DNA from: Weissella koreensis KCTC 3621
GTDB lineage: Bacteria > Bacillota > Bacilli > Lactobacillales > Lactobacillaceae
Reading direction: 5' to 3'
Length of the DNA stretch: 64,000 nucleotides
NCBI RefSeq assembly: GCF_000277645.1
Contig: NZ_AKGG01000005.1
Location: forward strand, 186,001 to 250,000
Shown in pieces: positions 1 through 10,121 of the stretch. Position 1 is the first letter of the stretch, and every line of letters begins with the position of its first letter. A program made the translations under genes and the position numbers. The notes under the pieces are model-generated. The model was not told the origin of the DNA and made no database searches. It saw only the letters and a list, made by a program, of their open reading frames with translations.

Positions 1-1
1 A

Positions 2-139
2 GTAAGAGCTTTAGCATTTGAAGACTTAGCTGCTAGTGTTGGTTGGCAAGCCCAACATACATTAGAATATTTAATTAAAAATAAACAGAGGGTCTTCCCT
101 TTGTCACTATTGACCTATAATACATGGTCAACCAAATAA
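2..139 (+). CDS. yqeK: C-terminus of YqeK-like HD-domain protein (partial)
   Basis: The reading frame is open from the left edge and ends in TAA at 137-139; only the last 45 residues are present. Its tail (ALAFEDLAASVGWQAQ, then LSLLTYNTW) fits the C-terminal helices of the YqeK HD-domain phosphohydrolase, which in this group acts as a diadenosine tetraphosphate hydrolase. The assignment rests mainly on position: yqeK lies directly upstream of rsfS in most Firmicutes, here 19 bases away. The catalytic HD motif is outside the window, so nothing can be said about activity. Confidence 0.7.
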   Translation, partial: VRALAFEDLAASVGWQAQHTLEYLIKNKQRVFPLSLLTYNTWSTK

Positions 140-158
140 GAATGGAAAATAAATAATT

Positions 159-536
159 ATGATTGAAACCACAATGATGAAAATGTTAGAAGTAGCTGTA
201 AAAGCTGGAGACCAAAAGCGGGCTGAAGATTTAGTGGCCTTGGACATACATGAAACTTCAATCTTTACTGATGTAATGTTGATTATGGATGCTCCATCAA
301 ATCGTCAAGTCTTGGCGATTGCTCAAGAAATTATGGATCAAATGAAAGAAGCTGGATTTGAAGTTCATCAACATGAAGGTCGTGATTCTGGGGAATGGGT
401 TGTTCTTGATTTCGGTGATTTAACCGTTCATGTTTTCAAACAAGAAATACGTCATTTTTATGGATTGGAACAACTTTGGTCTGAACAAGGTGAAGAGATT
501 GATATCACAGACTGGATCATTGAGGAAGACTTTTAA
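159..536 (+). CDS. rsfS: Ribosomal silencing factor RsfS
   Basis: 125 residues, usual length for RsfS (YqeL/Iojap). The family binds ribosomal protein uL14 on the 50S subunit and blocks subunit joining in starvation. Seen here: the N-terminal helix with AGDQKRAEDLVALDI, the central AIAQEIMDQMKEAGFEVHQHEG, and the hallmark GEWVVLDFGDLTVHVF strand pair followed by YGLEQLW. The ribosome binding site is weak (GGA about 13 bases upstream). The stop codon overlaps the start of the next gene by one base (TAATG), suggesting translational coupling in a yqeK-rsfS-yqeM operon. Confidence 0.95.
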   Translation: MIETTMMKMLEVAVKAGDQKRAEDLVALDIHETSIFTDVMLIMDAPSNRQVLAIAQEIMDQMKEAGFEVHQHEGRDSGEWVVLDFGDLTVHVFKQEIRHFYGLEQLWSEQGEEIDITDWIIEEDF

Positions 537-1288
537 TGGAAAATTATCAAACCTTTGCAAAGTTATATGATGAATTATTTGATGATGAAGCTTATGATGA
601 CTGGTTTCAGTATGCACAAAAAAATATTCAAAATCCGCAAGGTAAGATTTTAGAACTAGCTGGTGGTGCTGGGCGCTTAGCAATTCGCTTAATAAAAGCT
701 GGCCATGATGTGACGGTTTTTGATTTATCCACTGAAATGTTATCTTTAGCTCAGGAAAATGCGCAAGCGGCTGAAGTGGATTTACCCTTGATTCAAGGGG
801 ATATGCGAGAATGGTCTGATTATCCAAATCATTTTCAAACGATTACTTCATTTGCTGACTCATTTAATTATCTTGGTAGTTTAGCAGAAACTAAAATGGC
901 ATTTGAACAAGTAGCTAACCATTTAGAAAACGGTGGACAGTTCTTATTTGATGTCATTTCACCATATCAAACCGATGAATATTATCCAGGATATATGTAT
1001 AATTTTCATGATGATGAAACGGCTTTTCTTTGGAATTCATATGGTGTTGAAGGTGAAGAACATACGGTGGAGCACGAATTAATTTTCTTTGTATATGATG
1101 AGAAAATTGACGGATATAAGCAATTAACAGAAATTCATACGGAAAAAACTTATGAATTGAAAAAATATATTCAAGCCCTGGAACAAGCGGGATTTGAAAA
1201 TATTAAAGTTACTGGTGATTTTGGTCGTCAAACAAAGCCTGATGAAAAAACACCACGTTGGTTTTTTAGTGCAAATAAGAAAGGATAG
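536..1288 (+). CDS. yqeM: SAM-dependent methyltransferase, YqeM type
   Basis: 250 residues with a class I Rossmann methyltransferase fold. Motif I is ELAGGAG at residues 40-46, followed by the acidic strand end VTVFDLS and a QGDMREW segment typical of motif III. The substrate of YqeM is not established. The gene overlaps rsfS by one base and is followed after three bases by tmcAL, so it is part of a tight operon. The C-terminal half (YELKKYIQALEQAGFENIKV) is the usual small-molecule methyltransferase cap and gives no specific substrate clue. Confidence 0.88.
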   Translation: MENYQTFAKLYDELFDDEAYDDWFQYAQKNIQNPQGKILELAGGAGRLAIRLIKAGHDVTVFDLSTEMLSLAQENAQAAEVDLPLIQGDMREWSDYPNHFQTITSFADSFNYLGSLAETKMAFEQVANHLENGGQFLFDVISPYQTDEYYPGYMYNFHDDETAFLWNSYGVEGEEHTVEHELIFFVYDEKIDGYKQLTEIHTEKTYELKKYIQALEQAGFENIKVTGDFGRQTKPDEKTPRWFFSANKKG

Positions 1289-1291
1289 CCG

Positions 1292-2476
1292 ATGCGAGCA
1301 GTTGGATTAATTACCGAATATAATCCTTTTCATGCTGGTCATGAATACCACCTCGAACAAGCAAAGGCGATGAGTGGGGCTGAAACAGCAATTGCTGTAA
1401 TGAGTGGAAATTTTGTACAGCGCGGGGTTCCTGCGATGTATGATAAATGGAAACGAGCGCAGGCGGCGGTTCAAAATGGAGTGGATTTGGTTATTGAATT
1501 GCCGGTGGCTTTTTCAATTCAACCAGGTCCTTTTTTTGCTAAAGGTGCAGTTCAAATCTTGTTAGCTGCAGGAGTTGACACAATTGTTTTTGGAGCAGAG
1601 CACGCTCAATGGGATTTTATGAAATTAGCGCGAACAGTTCGGGATGTAACTACTCATTCTGATGAATTTCACAATTATCAGACAACTTATGCAAGTAATT
1701 TTAATACAGTTTTAATGGATAAGTTAGGCGTCACGATCAATGAACCTAATGATTTATTGGGATTAAGTTATGCATTAGCAGTGCTTGAATTGGACGCGCA
1801 AGATCAGGTTGCCTTGATGCCATTACAGCGTCAGGGGAGTGGATATCATGCTACACAAATTTCTGACGAAGACTTTGCGAGTGCCTCAGGAATTCGACAT
1901 GTTTTAAAGAATGGGTTACCCAAAGAAAAATTAAGCCAACAATTGCCGACGGGCACGCAACAATTACTAATGGAGGCACCATTTTTAGATTATGAACCAA
2001 ATATGTGGAATTTACTTCATTATAAAGTCTTAACGACACCGGTAGAACAATTGGAGTCTATTTATCAGTTAAATGATGGATTAGCATATCGTCTTCTAGA
2101 AACGGTTGAAAAGAATGCTGAGTCGAAGCAAATCGATTGGAATGTCTTTATGCAACAATTTAAAAGTAAACGATATACCTATAGTCGGCTGCAACGGAGC
2201 ATTTTATACTTATTGTTAAATGTGAGTGAAATTGAAATGAAGGTTGCTTTGAAACAACCTTATATTCGACCCTTGGCTTTTAATGCTAACGGACAGTTAT
2301 GGCTAAAACATGGGCGTAAAAATTTCACTTTGCCGATTATTGGTAAGGTTGATCAAAATAATTTAAAGGGTCTCTTAAAACTAGATTTTAGAGCTGGTCG
2401 TTTATATAATATGTTGCGAAGTAATTCTGATGAAAAACCACAAGATACTAAACGTCAACCGTATCGAAAACAATAA
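1292..2476 (+). CDS. tmcAL: tRNA(Met) cytidine acetate ligase TmcAL
   Basis: 394 residues, matching TmcAL (YlbM, DUF795). The enzyme activates acetate with ATP and makes N4-acetylcytidine at the wobble base C34 of elongator tRNA-Met. The N-terminus shows the nucleotidyltransferase signature ITEYNPFHAGHEYHLEQAK (residues 7-25) and MSGNFVQRGVPAMYDKWKRA downstream. A lysine-rich C-terminus suits RNA binding. The gene begins three bases after yqeM with GGAT in the preceding coding end as Shine-Dalgarno. A matching elongator tRNA-Met lies in this window at 58965-59038. Confidence 0.93.
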   Translation: MRAVGLITEYNPFHAGHEYHLEQAKAMSGAETAIAVMSGNFVQRGVPAMYDKWKRAQAAVQNGVDLVIELPVAFSIQPGPFFAKGAVQILLAAGVDTIVFGAEHAQWDFMKLARTVRDVTTHSDEFHNYQTTYASNFNTVLMDKLGVTINEPNDLLGLSYALAVLELDAQDQVALMPLQRQGSGYHATQISDEDFASASGIRHVLKNGLPKEKLSQQLPTGTQQLLMEAPFLDYEPNMWNLLHYKVLTTPVEQLESIYQLNDGLAYRLLETVEKNAESKQIDWNVFMQQFKSKRYTYSRLQRSILYLLLNVSEIEMKVALKQPYIRPLAFNANGQLWLKHGRKNFTLPIIGKVDQNNLKGLLKLDFRAGRLYNMLRSNSDEKPQDTKRQPYRKQ

Positions 2477-2501
2477 TTTAAAATGAAGAGGGAGTAAGAA
2501 G

Positions 2502-3053
2502 ATGAAATGGAATTTTAGTGAGTTATTAAAATATAAACAAGAACCAATGGAGTTTCAAGAAGAATTAAACTTAGAAGCCATGACCAAAGAAATGTTTGGG
2601 GATGTTATTTTGAGTTTGGAGCCTGTTCAAGTACAAGGTTGGGCACGTATGGAACGCGATGATGTTATTATCCATGCACATGTTACAGGACAACTTACAA
2701 CACCTTCAACTCGTTCAGCTCGCCCAGTAGAATTTCCTTTGGACTTCATGATCGACGAAGTTTACATTCGCGAAACTGAACATGCAGATCGGTATGAGAT
2801 TGAAGAATCTGTTATTTTAGTGAAAGATGATGTTATTGATTTTAATGAAGTCTTAGCACAATACATTTTCTTACAAATCCCATTGCAAATCTTGGCAGAA
2901 GGTGAAGAAGAAGAAGCTATGCCAACTGGGGATGGATGGGAAGTTATATCAGAAGATGATTACTTAGCCGAACAAGAAAATGGCGAAGAACAAGCTACTA
3001 ATACGCCTTTGGCCGGTTTAGCTGACTTATTATCTGAAGATAAAGATAAATAA
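2502..3053 (+). CDS. YceD family (DUF177) protein
   Basis: 183 residues of the DUF177/YceD family, associated with 23S rRNA accumulation in plants and bacteria. Visible family features are the central LSLEPVQVQGWARMERDDVIIHAHVTG block, then PVEFPLDFMIDEVYI and the acidic VKDDVIDFNEVLAQYIFLQIPLQ segment. The start follows a strong GAGGGAG site. In many bacteria rpmF (L32) lies directly downstream of yceD; here mutS follows instead, 36 bases on. The tail is strongly acidic (GEEEEA, QENGEEQ). Confidence 0.9.
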   Translation: MKWNFSELLKYKQEPMEFQEELNLEAMTKEMFGDVILSLEPVQVQGWARMERDDVIIHAHVTGQLTTPSTRSARPVEFPLDFMIDEVYIRETEHADRYEIEESVILVKDDVIDFNEVLAQYIFLQIPLQILAEGEEEEAMPTGDGWEVISEDDYLAEQENGEEQATNTPLAGLADLLSEDKDK

Positions 3054-3089
3054 AAAATAGACCAATAATTAAGGACCAAGGAGATTTAA

Positions 3090-5663
3090 ATGGTTAAAAG
3101 TAAAGAAACGCCGATGATGCAACAATATAATGAAATTAAATCACAGTATCACGATGCCTTTTTATTTTATCGTTTAGGCGATTTTTATGAATTGTTTAAT
3201 GAGGATGCCATTTTGGGGTCCCAAATCTTGGAACTTACTTTAACTCAACGAAATAAAAATTCACCTAATCCAGTCCCAATGGCAGGGGTTCCTCATCATG
3301 CTGCTCAAAATTATATAGATATTTTAGTGGATAAAGGTTACAAAGTAGCTGTAGTGGAACAAATGGAAGATCCAAGTCAAGCCGATGGGATGGTCAAACG
3401 TGAAGTTGTTCAATTGATTACACCTGGAACGCGGATGAACGTGAATGGAGAGTCTGTTAAAGATAATAATTATTTAGTGGGAATTACGTCCGAAGATGCT
3501 AATCATTATGGATTTGCTTACACTGATTTATCAACAGGTGAAATGGCAGCTACTGATTTAATTTCAACGACTGCCGTCCTGAATGAACTCGCCCGTTTAG
3601 CGGCGAAAGAAATTGTTATTGATAAGATTTTGCCAGCAGATTTAACCGCTTCTTTGACGAATTTGGGTATTATGGTTTCAACGCAAGCATTAGAGACGGT
3701 ACCAGATAATCAAGCAAATTTAGTGCAGGATTTATCAGATCTTAGTTTAACGGCAGCCCAAATTTTAATCACATATTTGCATACGACACAAAAACGAGCA
3801 TTAGATCATCTTCAACCAGCTCGTGCTTACGAAGTTGCTCAATATTTAAAAATGGACCGGAATTCACGAGCTAATTTGGAATTAACAGTTAATTTACGCA
3901 CACAGCAAAGAAGTGGTACATTGTTGTGGCTTTTGGATGAAACTAAAACTGCCATGGGTGGACGGCTATTAAAACAATGGATTGAGCAACCGTTAATTGA
4001 TCAACAAAATTTAATGAGTCGATATGACAAAATTGAACAATTCATGCAGAATTTTTTGATTGAGAATGATTTGCAAAGTGCGTTAAAAAGTGTTTATGAC
4101 TTAGAACGTCTGGTTGGTCGGGTCGCATACGGTAGCGCAAACGGCCGTGATTTATTGCAGATTCGTAATTCCTTACGTCAAATTCCTACTATTTTGGAAT
4201 TATTGGAAGATTTAGATCCTGCCGTTTTTGGAGGGTTAATCAGTCAAATTGACCCAGTTACGGATCTTGAAGCGTTGATCTCAACGGCCATTATTGAGGA
4301 CCCACCATTGTCAGTTACTGATGGTGGGTTGATAAAGGCAGGTTATAACGATCAGCTCGATGCTTACCAAGATGTCATGCACAATGGAAAGCAATGGCTG
4401 GCTGAATTAGAAGCTACCGAACGTGAAGCGACTGGGATTAATAGTTTGAAAATCGGTTTTAATAAAGTTTTTGGTTATTATATTGAAGTTACTAGAGCGA
4501 ACATTGATAAATTAGATGATAATCGGTATACACGAAAACAAACTTTAGTTAATGCCGAACGTTTTATTACCCCTGAATTGAAAGAACATGAGCAAAAAAT
4601 TTTAGAAGCGGAAGAGAAATCTAGCCAATTAGAATATCAATTATTTACTCAAGTACGCGAACAGATTAAGCTTAATATTAAACGATTACAACGGTTGGCT
4701 AAACAAATCGCAACGTTAGATGTTTTGACTTCACTAGCTGATGTTGCACAAAAAAATCAATTTACGCGACCACGACTTAATCAAAAACAACATTTAGAAA
4801 TTGTTGGTGGACGCCATCCCGTTGTTGAAAAAGTTTTGGGGCATCAAAGTTATGTTGCCAATGATATTATGATGGATCAAAATCAAGAAATCATGCTGAT
4901 TACTGGACCCAATATGTCTGGTAAATCAACTTATATGCGTCAATTGGCCTTAACCGTGATTATGGCTCAAATTGGCTCGTTTGTACCTGCGCAAAGTGCT
5001 GATTTACCAATTTTTGATCAAATTTTTACTAGAATTGGGGCAGCTGATGATTTAATTTCGGGAAATTCAACCTTTATGGTAGAAATGTCGGAAGCAAATA
5101 CGGCGTTACAAAATGCAACTAAAAATTCTTTAATTCTATTTGATGAATTAGGACGAGGAACGGCTACCTTTGATGGAATGGCCCTAGCGCAAGCTATTAT
5201 TGAGCATATTCATCAAAATGTACATGCTAAAACGCTATTTTCAACCCACTATCATGAATTGACTAGTTTGGATCAAGAACTACCACAACTGTTCAATGTC
5301 CATGTGGGCGCACATGAAGAGAATGGAGAATTGATTTTCTCACACAAAGTTTTAGCGGGACCAGCTGATCAGTCTTATGGAATCAATGTCGCGAAATTAG
5401 CAGGCTTGCCTCAGACATTGATTGAACGAGCAACAGTGATTTTAAATCAATTGGAAACACCTGAGCAAACTGAAATTCCTGAGCTTGTGAAATTAACTGA
5501 TGAATTAGACTCTAAAACGCAAATGTCATTATTTGACACATTGCCTGATGATTATGAACAAAATAAAGTCGTGGAACGGGTTAAAAATGCCGATTTGGCA
5601 AATTCAACGCCTTTCCAAGCATTGATGTTATTAAATGAATTACAAGAACTTTTAAAAAAATAA
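3090..5663 (+). CDS. mutS: DNA mismatch repair protein MutS
   Basis: 857 residues, full length for MutS1. It recognises mismatches and recruits MutL. The mismatch-reading Phe-X-Glu is F32-Y-E34 in the DFYELF segment. The ATPase core has Walker [10 protein letters not shown] near residue 610, the Walker B/D-loop region [16 protein letters not shown] and FSTHYHEL. Start chosen by AAGGAG seven bases upstream. In most lactobacilli mutL follows directly; here mutL is about 25 kb away at 31105, so the usual mutSL operon is split. Confidence 0.98.
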   Translation: MVKSKETPMMQQYNEIKSQYHDAFLFYRLGDFYELFNEDAILGSQILELTLTQRNKNSPNPVPMAGVPHHAAQNYIDILVDKGYKVAVVEQMEDPSQADGMVKREVVQLITPGTRMNVNGESVKDNNYLVGITSEDANHYGFAYTDLSTGEMAATDLISTTAVLNELARLAAKEIVIDKILPADLTASLTNLGIMVSTQALETVPDNQANLVQDLSDLSLTAAQILITYLHTTQKRALDHLQPARAYEVAQYLKMDRNSRANLELTVNLRTQQRSGTLLWLLDETKTAMGGRLLKQWIEQPLIDQQNLMSRYDKIEQFMQNFLIENDLQSALKSVYDLERLVGRVAYGSANGRDLLQIRNSLRQIPTILELLEDLDPAVFGGLISQIDPVTDLEALISTAIIEDPPLSVTDGGLIKAGYNDQLDAYQDVMHNGKQWLAELEATEREATGINSLKIGFNKVFGYYIEVTRANIDKLDDNRYTRKQTLVNAERFITPELKEHEQKILEAEEKSSQLEYQLFTQVREQIKLNIKRLQRLAKQIATLDVLTSLADVAQKNQFTRPRLNQKQHLEIVGGRHPVVEKVLGHQSYVANDIMMDQNQEIMLITGPNMSGKSTYMRQLALTVIMAQIGSFVPAQSADLPIFDQIFTRIGAADDLISGNSTFMVEMSEANTALQNATKNSLILFDELGRGTATFDGMALAQAIIEHIHQNVHAKTLFSTHYHELTSLDQELPQLFNVHVGAHEENGELIFSHKVLAGPADQSYGINVAKLAGLPQTLIERATVILNQLETPEQTEIPELVKLTDELDSKTQMSLFDTLPDDYEQNKVVERVKNADLANSTPFQALMLLNELQELLKK

Positions 5664-5703
5664 TTGTTTTTTGTTTCACAAAGTTATGGGGATGTGCTAC
5701 ACT
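5664..5703 (+). promoter_or_regulatory. rex promoter with overlapping Rex-box-like site
   Basis: TTGTTTTTTGTTTCACAA (5664-5681) resembles a Rex operator (TTGTGAA-TTCACAA type) with a perfect right half and a degraded left half. The right half overlaps a candidate -35 (TTCACA, 5675-5680), which sits 17 bases before an extended -10 (TGC-TACACT, 5695-5703). This predicts autorepression of rex when NADH is low. Seen directly: the sequence matches; autoregulation is inferred. Confidence 0.6.
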
Positions 5704-5746
5704 AAATATATATTAACTAAATTATATAAGATTAAGGTGAGTTAAC

Positions 5747-6382
5747 ATGACAGAACAGAAAATTCCTCGTGCAACTGCTAAACGGTTGCCCATTTATTAT
5801 CGTTATCTCAAGTTATTACTAGATGAAGGAAAAACTAAGATTTCTTCCGTTGATTTGGCTGAAATTGTTAAAATTGATGCTGCGACCATTCGTCGTGATT
5901 TTTCGTGTTTTGGAGCATTAGGTAAGCGTGGCTATGGTTATGATGTCGCTGAATTAATTGAATTTTTTGCTGGCGAATTAAATCAAGATAATTTGGCTTC
6001 AGTTGCTTTGATTGGTTTGGGAAATTTGGGCCATGCTTTGTTGAATTTTAAATTTCAAAAAACTTCTAATGTGCGAGTATCTGCTGTTTTTGAAGTTAAG
6101 CCGGAATTAATTAATACAATTCAAAGTGGCGTTCCAGTATTCTCAATGGATGAATCAGAAGAACAAATTGAGGAACAAAGGATTGATGTAGCAATGTTGA
6201 CAGTGCCGGCTGATGCGGCTCAGACAATTGCAACCCGCTTGGAAGCAAGTGGTATCAAAGGTATTTTGAATTTTACACCAATGCGGTTAAATGTTTCTCG
6301 GAAGGTGCATGTTCAAAACGTGGACTTAACGAATGAGTTGCAAACGTTACTTTATTTTATCGATAATGATATAAGTAACTAA
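5747..6382 (+). CDS. rex: Redox-sensing transcriptional repressor Rex
   Basis: 211 residues, normal Rex length. The N-terminal winged helix reads [19 protein letters not shown] with recognition segment [24 protein letters not shown]. The C-terminal Rossmann domain senses the NADH/NAD+ ratio, with the dinucleotide loop [11 protein letters not shown] near residues 88-98 and a C-terminal swapped helix. Rex represses fermentation and NADH-recycling genes. It has its own promoter and terminator, and the adjoining ABC-F gene matches the rex-ydiF neighbourhood of Bacillus. Confidence 0.97.
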   Translation: MTEQKIPRATAKRLPIYYRYLKLLLDEGKTKISSVDLAEIVKIDAATIRRDFSCFGALGKRGYGYDVAELIEFFAGELNQDNLASVALIGLGNLGHALLNFKFQKTSNVRVSAVFEVKPELINTIQSGVPVFSMDESEEQIEEQRIDVAMLTVPADAAQTIATRLEASGIKGILNFTPMRLNVSRKVHVQNVDLTNELQTLLYFIDNDISN

Positions 6383-6395
6383 AAAAATATAAAAT

Positions 6396-6430
6396 GAGGC
6401 TCAGACGATTTTTGTCTCAGCCTCTTTTAT
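6396..6430 (+). terminator. Terminator after rex
   Basis: GAGGCTCAGAC pairs with GTCTCAGCCTC (one mismatch) and is followed by TTTTATT. It separates rex from the ABC-F gene. Confidence 0.85.
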
Positions 6431-6445
6431 TAAATGGAGTTAAAA

Positions 6446-8383
6446 ATGATAATTTTACAAGCAAATGATGTCAGTCGACGCTTCAATGGCGTGACTTTTT
6501 TTGAACACTTTTCGCTGCAGATTCAAGATCGATCCCGAATTGGTTTGGTCGGACGAAATGGGGCAGGAAAATCTACATTACTAAAAATTTTAATTGGTCA
6601 GGAATCACCAGATGAAGGGGTCGTTTCGTCTAAAAAAGGATTAAAACTAGCTTATTTAGCTCAAAATTCAGGGATGGACTCAACTTTAAGTGTGTATGAT
6701 GAAATGTTGGCCAGCTTTAAAAAGGTGCAAACATTAGAACAACAGATGCATCAAATGGAATCAAAAATTGCTAATACGACTGATTATGAAAGTGAAGCTT
6801 ATCAAAGTCTACTTACTGAATATGATCAAATTCAGCATGATTTTGAAGCTTTAAATGGTTACGGATATGAAGCAACTATTCGTGGCGTTTTACATGGATT
6901 TGGGTTTGACGAGTCGTTTTATTCACAAAAAATTTCCGATCTTTCCGGTGGTCAACGAACTCGTTTAGCGATCGCAAAGCAATTATTAGAGAAACCAGAT
7001 CTTTTGGTACTGGATGAACCAACCAATCACTTGGATATGCAGACTTTGGCATGGTTAGAAAAATATTTACAAAATTATCAAGGAGCACTGCTAATTGTTT
7101 CGCATGATCGTTACTTCTTAGATCGAGTAGTAAATGAAGTTTATGAGGTACATTCTGGAGTTTTGGATCATTACCAAGGAAACTATAGCCGCTATATGGA
7201 GCAAAAGATTGCGAAAATTACAGCAGAGCAAAAGGCGTTTGATCGGCAACAAAGTGAAATTGCTAAATTAGAAGACTTTGTTAATCGTAATATTGTGCGA
7301 GCTTCAACCACAAAACGAGCTCAATCTCGACGTAAACAACTTGAAAAGATGGAAGTTTTGGATGCACCTAAAAATGAATCAGGGGTAGCACATATTACTT
7401 TTCAAGCTGCTCAAAGTTCAGGGAATGAGGTCCTTCAAGTTGAAGGACTGAGCTTGGGTTATCAAGCAGATAAGGTACTATCCCAAAATGTGAATTTAGC
7501 GGTCAATAAACAACATGCCGTGGCTTTAGTTGGACCAAACGGGGTTGGTAAATCTACTTTAATCAAAACGATCTTAGGTAAATTAGCACCATTAGCGGGA
7601 ACGTTTAAACTGGGTGCTAATGTTACAGTTGGTTATTATGATCAAGAGCAAGCAACGTTAGATCCAAAGAAGACAGTATTAAACTCTGTTTGGGATTTAC
7701 ATCCTAAATTACCGGAAAAAGATGTACGATCTATTTTAGGATCTTTCATGTTTACGGGGGAAGATGTTGATAAAAAAGTCACAGCACTTTCTGGTGGCGA
7801 AAAAGCACGGTTATTACTAACCGTGCTTTCGATGAATGAAGATAATTTCTTGATTTTAGACGAGCCGACCAATCACTTAGATATTGATTCACGTGAAGTC
7901 TTAGAAACAGCTTTAAATGAGTATAATGGGACCATTTTCTTTGTGTCACATGATCGTTATTTTATTAATGAGGTTGCAACTGAAGTTGTTGAATTATCTG
8001 CAAATGGAACGCAATTCTTTGACGGTGATTATGATTATTATTTAGAAAAAATTGAACAAAGAGATGCCCAAATGGCGCTCGAAAATGAAGTGACTGCCGA
8101 ACAGGTTAGTGATGATGCGACACCAACATACCAAGCTACGCGTGAACAGCAAAAAGAGCTTCGTAAAAAAGAACGCGCCGTATCCAAAGCTGAAGCAGCA
8201 ATGGAAGAAATTATGGAGCAGATGGAGCCATTAGAAACAGAATTGAATGATCCTGCTAATGGTTCAGATTTGGTTACATTGACCGAATTAACACAACAAA
8301 TAGAAGCTTTACAACAAAAATTAAATCAACTTGAAGAAGAGTGGACTCAGGCATCCATGGATTTAGAAACCTTTCAAGCATAA
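6446..8383 (+). CDS. ABC-F family ATPase, YdiF type
   Basis: Two fused ABC domains without membrane segments, as in ABC-F proteins that bind the ribosomal E site. Walker A1 GRNGAGKST (about residue 35), LSGGQ (about 165), Walker B LLVLDEPTNHLD; second set GPNGVGKST (about 362), LSGGE (about 447), ILDEPTNHLD. A basic linker (RASTTKRAQSRRKQLEKM) and a Gln/Glu-rich C-terminal coiled coil are visible. I use the second ATG (6446) because GGAG sits six bases before it, giving 645 residues. An upstream in-frame ATG at 6434 overlaps that ribosome binding site. The position beside rex supports the YdiF subfamily. Confidence 0.92.
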   Translation: MIILQANDVSRRFNGVTFFEHFSLQIQDRSRIGLVGRNGAGKSTLLKILIGQESPDEGVVSSKKGLKLAYLAQNSGMDSTLSVYDEMLASFKKVQTLEQQMHQMESKIANTTDYESEAYQSLLTEYDQIQHDFEALNGYGYEATIRGVLHGFGFDESFYSQKISDLSGGQRTRLAIAKQLLEKPDLLVLDEPTNHLDMQTLAWLEKYLQNYQGALLIVSHDRYFLDRVVNEVYEVHSGVLDHYQGNYSRYMEQKIAKITAEQKAFDRQQSEIAKLEDFVNRNIVRASTTKRAQSRRKQLEKMEVLDAPKNESGVAHITFQAAQSSGNEVLQVEGLSLGYQADKVLSQNVNLAVNKQHAVALVGPNGVGKSTLIKTILGKLAPLAGTFKLGANVTVGYYDQEQATLDPKKTVLNSVWDLHPKLPEKDVRSILGSFMFTGEDVDKKVTALSGGEKARLLLTVLSMNEDNFLILDEPTNHLDIDSREVLETALNEYNGTIFFVSHDRYFINEVATEVVELSANGTQFFDGDYDYYLEKIEQRDAQMALENEVTAEQVSDDATPTYQATREQQKELRKKERAVSKAEAAMEEIMEQMEPLETELNDPANGSDLVTLTELTQQIEALQQKLNQLEEEWTQASMDLETFQA

Positions 8384-8397
8384 AAAGGAAGTTTTAA

Positions 8398-9198
8398 ATG
8401 GCTGAAGTAACACGTGTCACTCAGACAAAAAAGAACCAACGTTATAATATCTATTTAGATGATAAGTTTGCTTTTGCTGTGGCAGAAAAAATTTTAATAC
8501 AATTTAATTTGTTCAAGGGGACCAAAGTTGATGATGAATTAAAGGCTACAATTATTGAAGCTGAATATAATCAAAAGGCTTACCAAAAGGCTCTGACTTA
8601 TGCTGCTAATAGTCTGCATTCCAAGCAACAAGTTCGAACAAAATTACAGCAGGCTGATTTTCCTGTTTCAGTAATTGAACAAGCAATTGAACGTTTAGAA
8701 CAATTGGATATTATTGATGATCAACAATTTGCGAATGAATATGTTCAAAGTCAGATTCGACGCGGAAAATTAGGCCCACGGGCTATTAAATTTAATTTAA
8801 AAAAATATGGGATTGATCAATTTATAATTGAAGATTTACTGGTTGAATATGATGAAACGCTACAAAGGGAGAAGTTATCTGAATTAATAGATCCTTTATT
8901 TCAAAAATATCGCCGTGAATCAGCTTTTATGGCAGATCAAAAAGTGACGCAAAAGCTGTATCAAAACGGATTTGATCAACGTCAAATCAAGCAAGCGCTA
9001 CAAGATTATCATGCCGAGACTCCCGTCGATGAAGAACAGGCTCAAGAAAATTTTGTGCGAATGATGGAAAAAACAGCTCAAAAATATCAACATCTTACTG
9101 GTTGGGATTATCAAAGTAAGGTTAAGGCAGGAATGTATCGACGAGGCTTTGATCTAAGAAAAGTGGATCAATGGTTAAAAGAGCATCGTTCTGATTAA
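8398..9198 (+). CDS. recX: Regulatory protein RecX
   Basis: 266 residues, the long Firmicutes form of RecX, which modulates RecA filaments. The N-terminus (VTRVTQTKKNQRYNIYLDDKFAFAVAE) and repeated three-helix modules with RRGKLGPRAIKFNLKKYGI and YRRGFDLRKVDQWL are characteristic. Start chosen by AAGGA upstream. This is the last chromosomal gene before the integrated element; its stop codon lies 28 bases left of the 15-bp attachment core, so it is left intact. Confidence 0.96.
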   Translation: MAEVTRVTQTKKNQRYNIYLDDKFAFAVAEKILIQFNLFKGTKVDDELKATIIEAEYNQKAYQKALTYAANSLHSKQQVRTKLQQADFPVSVIEQAIERLEQLDIIDDQQFANEYVQSQIRRGKLGPRAIKFNLKKYGIDQFIIEDLLVEYDETLQREKLSELIDPLFQKYRRESAFMADQKVTQKLYQNGFDQRQIKQALQDYHAETPVDEEQAQENFVRMMEKTAQKYQHLTGWDYQSKVKAGMYRRGFDLRKVDQWLKEHRSD

Positions 9199-9226
9199 TT
9201 TGGTAGTTCAGGTGATGGTTTATCAG

Positions 9227-9241
9227 ACTTAAGCAAAGTTT
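9227..9241. repeat. attL core, left end of integrated element
   Basis: ACTTAAGCAAAGTTT, an exact 15-bp copy of the sequence at 21096-21110. Bases flanking the two copies differ, so the repeat is exactly 15 bp. It lies between recX and the element; the partner copy lies between the integrase and the DUF402 gene. Confidence 0.85.
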
Positions 9242-9480
9242 CTGTTTAACCTAACAATAGATATGGATAGCTGTTGAAAACCCAGTGTTACCAACGATTA
9301 AACTAACAATAACTACCATTAGGTATAACTTAATTTGTGTTTTTTTACGTGTCATCTACGTGGGTATTGTGCTTAATTCCGTGCTTGAAAATTAAAGATT
9401 TGCCCGCTGGCATGTTCGCTTTGACTTAATTGTTGAAGCGATTTTTTTAGGAGTATTATACAAAAATTAGGAGTAGAAGT
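9242..9480. other. Left arm of the island, integrase arm-site region
   Basis: No gene. It holds CTAACAATA twice (9252-9260 and 9303-9311), TTTAACCTAAC (9245-9255) and ATTAGGTATAACTTA (9318-9332). The last is an exact inverted match of 20969-20983 at the other end. Such paired repeats next to the core are expected arm-type binding sites of Tn916/lambda-like integrases. A Shine-Dalgarno AGGAG near 9469 serves the next gene. Confidence 0.6.
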
Positions 9481-10112
9481 ATGAGGTCTAGATTAGATAA
9501 AAATAATAGTAATAAAAGTCAAAAAAAATAATCATTATATCAATTGTAGCTGTCTTATTTGCGGTTATGTTAATGATTACAATGGCTAGTTTATCAATAG
9601 CAGGTAAGTCATCTATTGAAGCTGAAAGTGCTAAACAAAATAAACGTTCTAAAAAAGTTAGTAGCTCATCACAGGCTAGTAGTGAAAAGAGTGTAAGTAT
9701 AAGTACCAGTAACACAAGCATATCGACGTCTGTATCTTCATCAAGTGAAAGTGTAAAAAACAACGGCGTTACTGATGATGAGCAATCTATGTATTTTACT
9801 AGAATGAGAATTGGACTATCGGTTGGTAAAGCTATCTATTCTGATAATGGTAAAGATACACCTAAATTAGATCATTTTGAAGAAATACCGGGCGGATTTA
9901 AAATTTATTTTGTTGACGGGATGTCATATAAAGTTAGAGATACTGGATTTTATAGAAACTTAGCTAGTGAATACAATTTGGGTAATGATAACCATAGATT
10001 TGAACTTTATTTTGATGATAAGCCAGCAATTACATTAAAGATGCCTCAAGGGCAATTAGGTGGTGCGTTTGACGTAACACCGGATATGTTAAAACAGTAT
10101 GCAATTAGATAA
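9481..10112 (+). pseudogene. Ser-rich membrane-anchored protein, frameshifted at an A8 tract
   Basis: Translation from ATG 9481, preceded by a good AGGAG, gives only MRSRLDKNNSNKSQKK before TAA at 9529. The next frame, starting in the A8 tract (9521-9528), continues through a hydrophobic helix (IIIISIVAVLFAVMLMITMA), a Ser-rich linker (9620-9760) and a globular domain of about 115 residues ending at 10112. One extra A would join them into about 210 residues: short basic N-terminus, one membrane anchor, Ser linker, extracellular domain. I do not recognise the domain. The break could be a real mutation, a phase-variable tract, transcriptional slippage or a sequencing error. A shorter in-frame start at 9567 would lose part of the anchor. 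Confidence 0.7.
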
Positions 10113-10121
10113 GATTAATTT

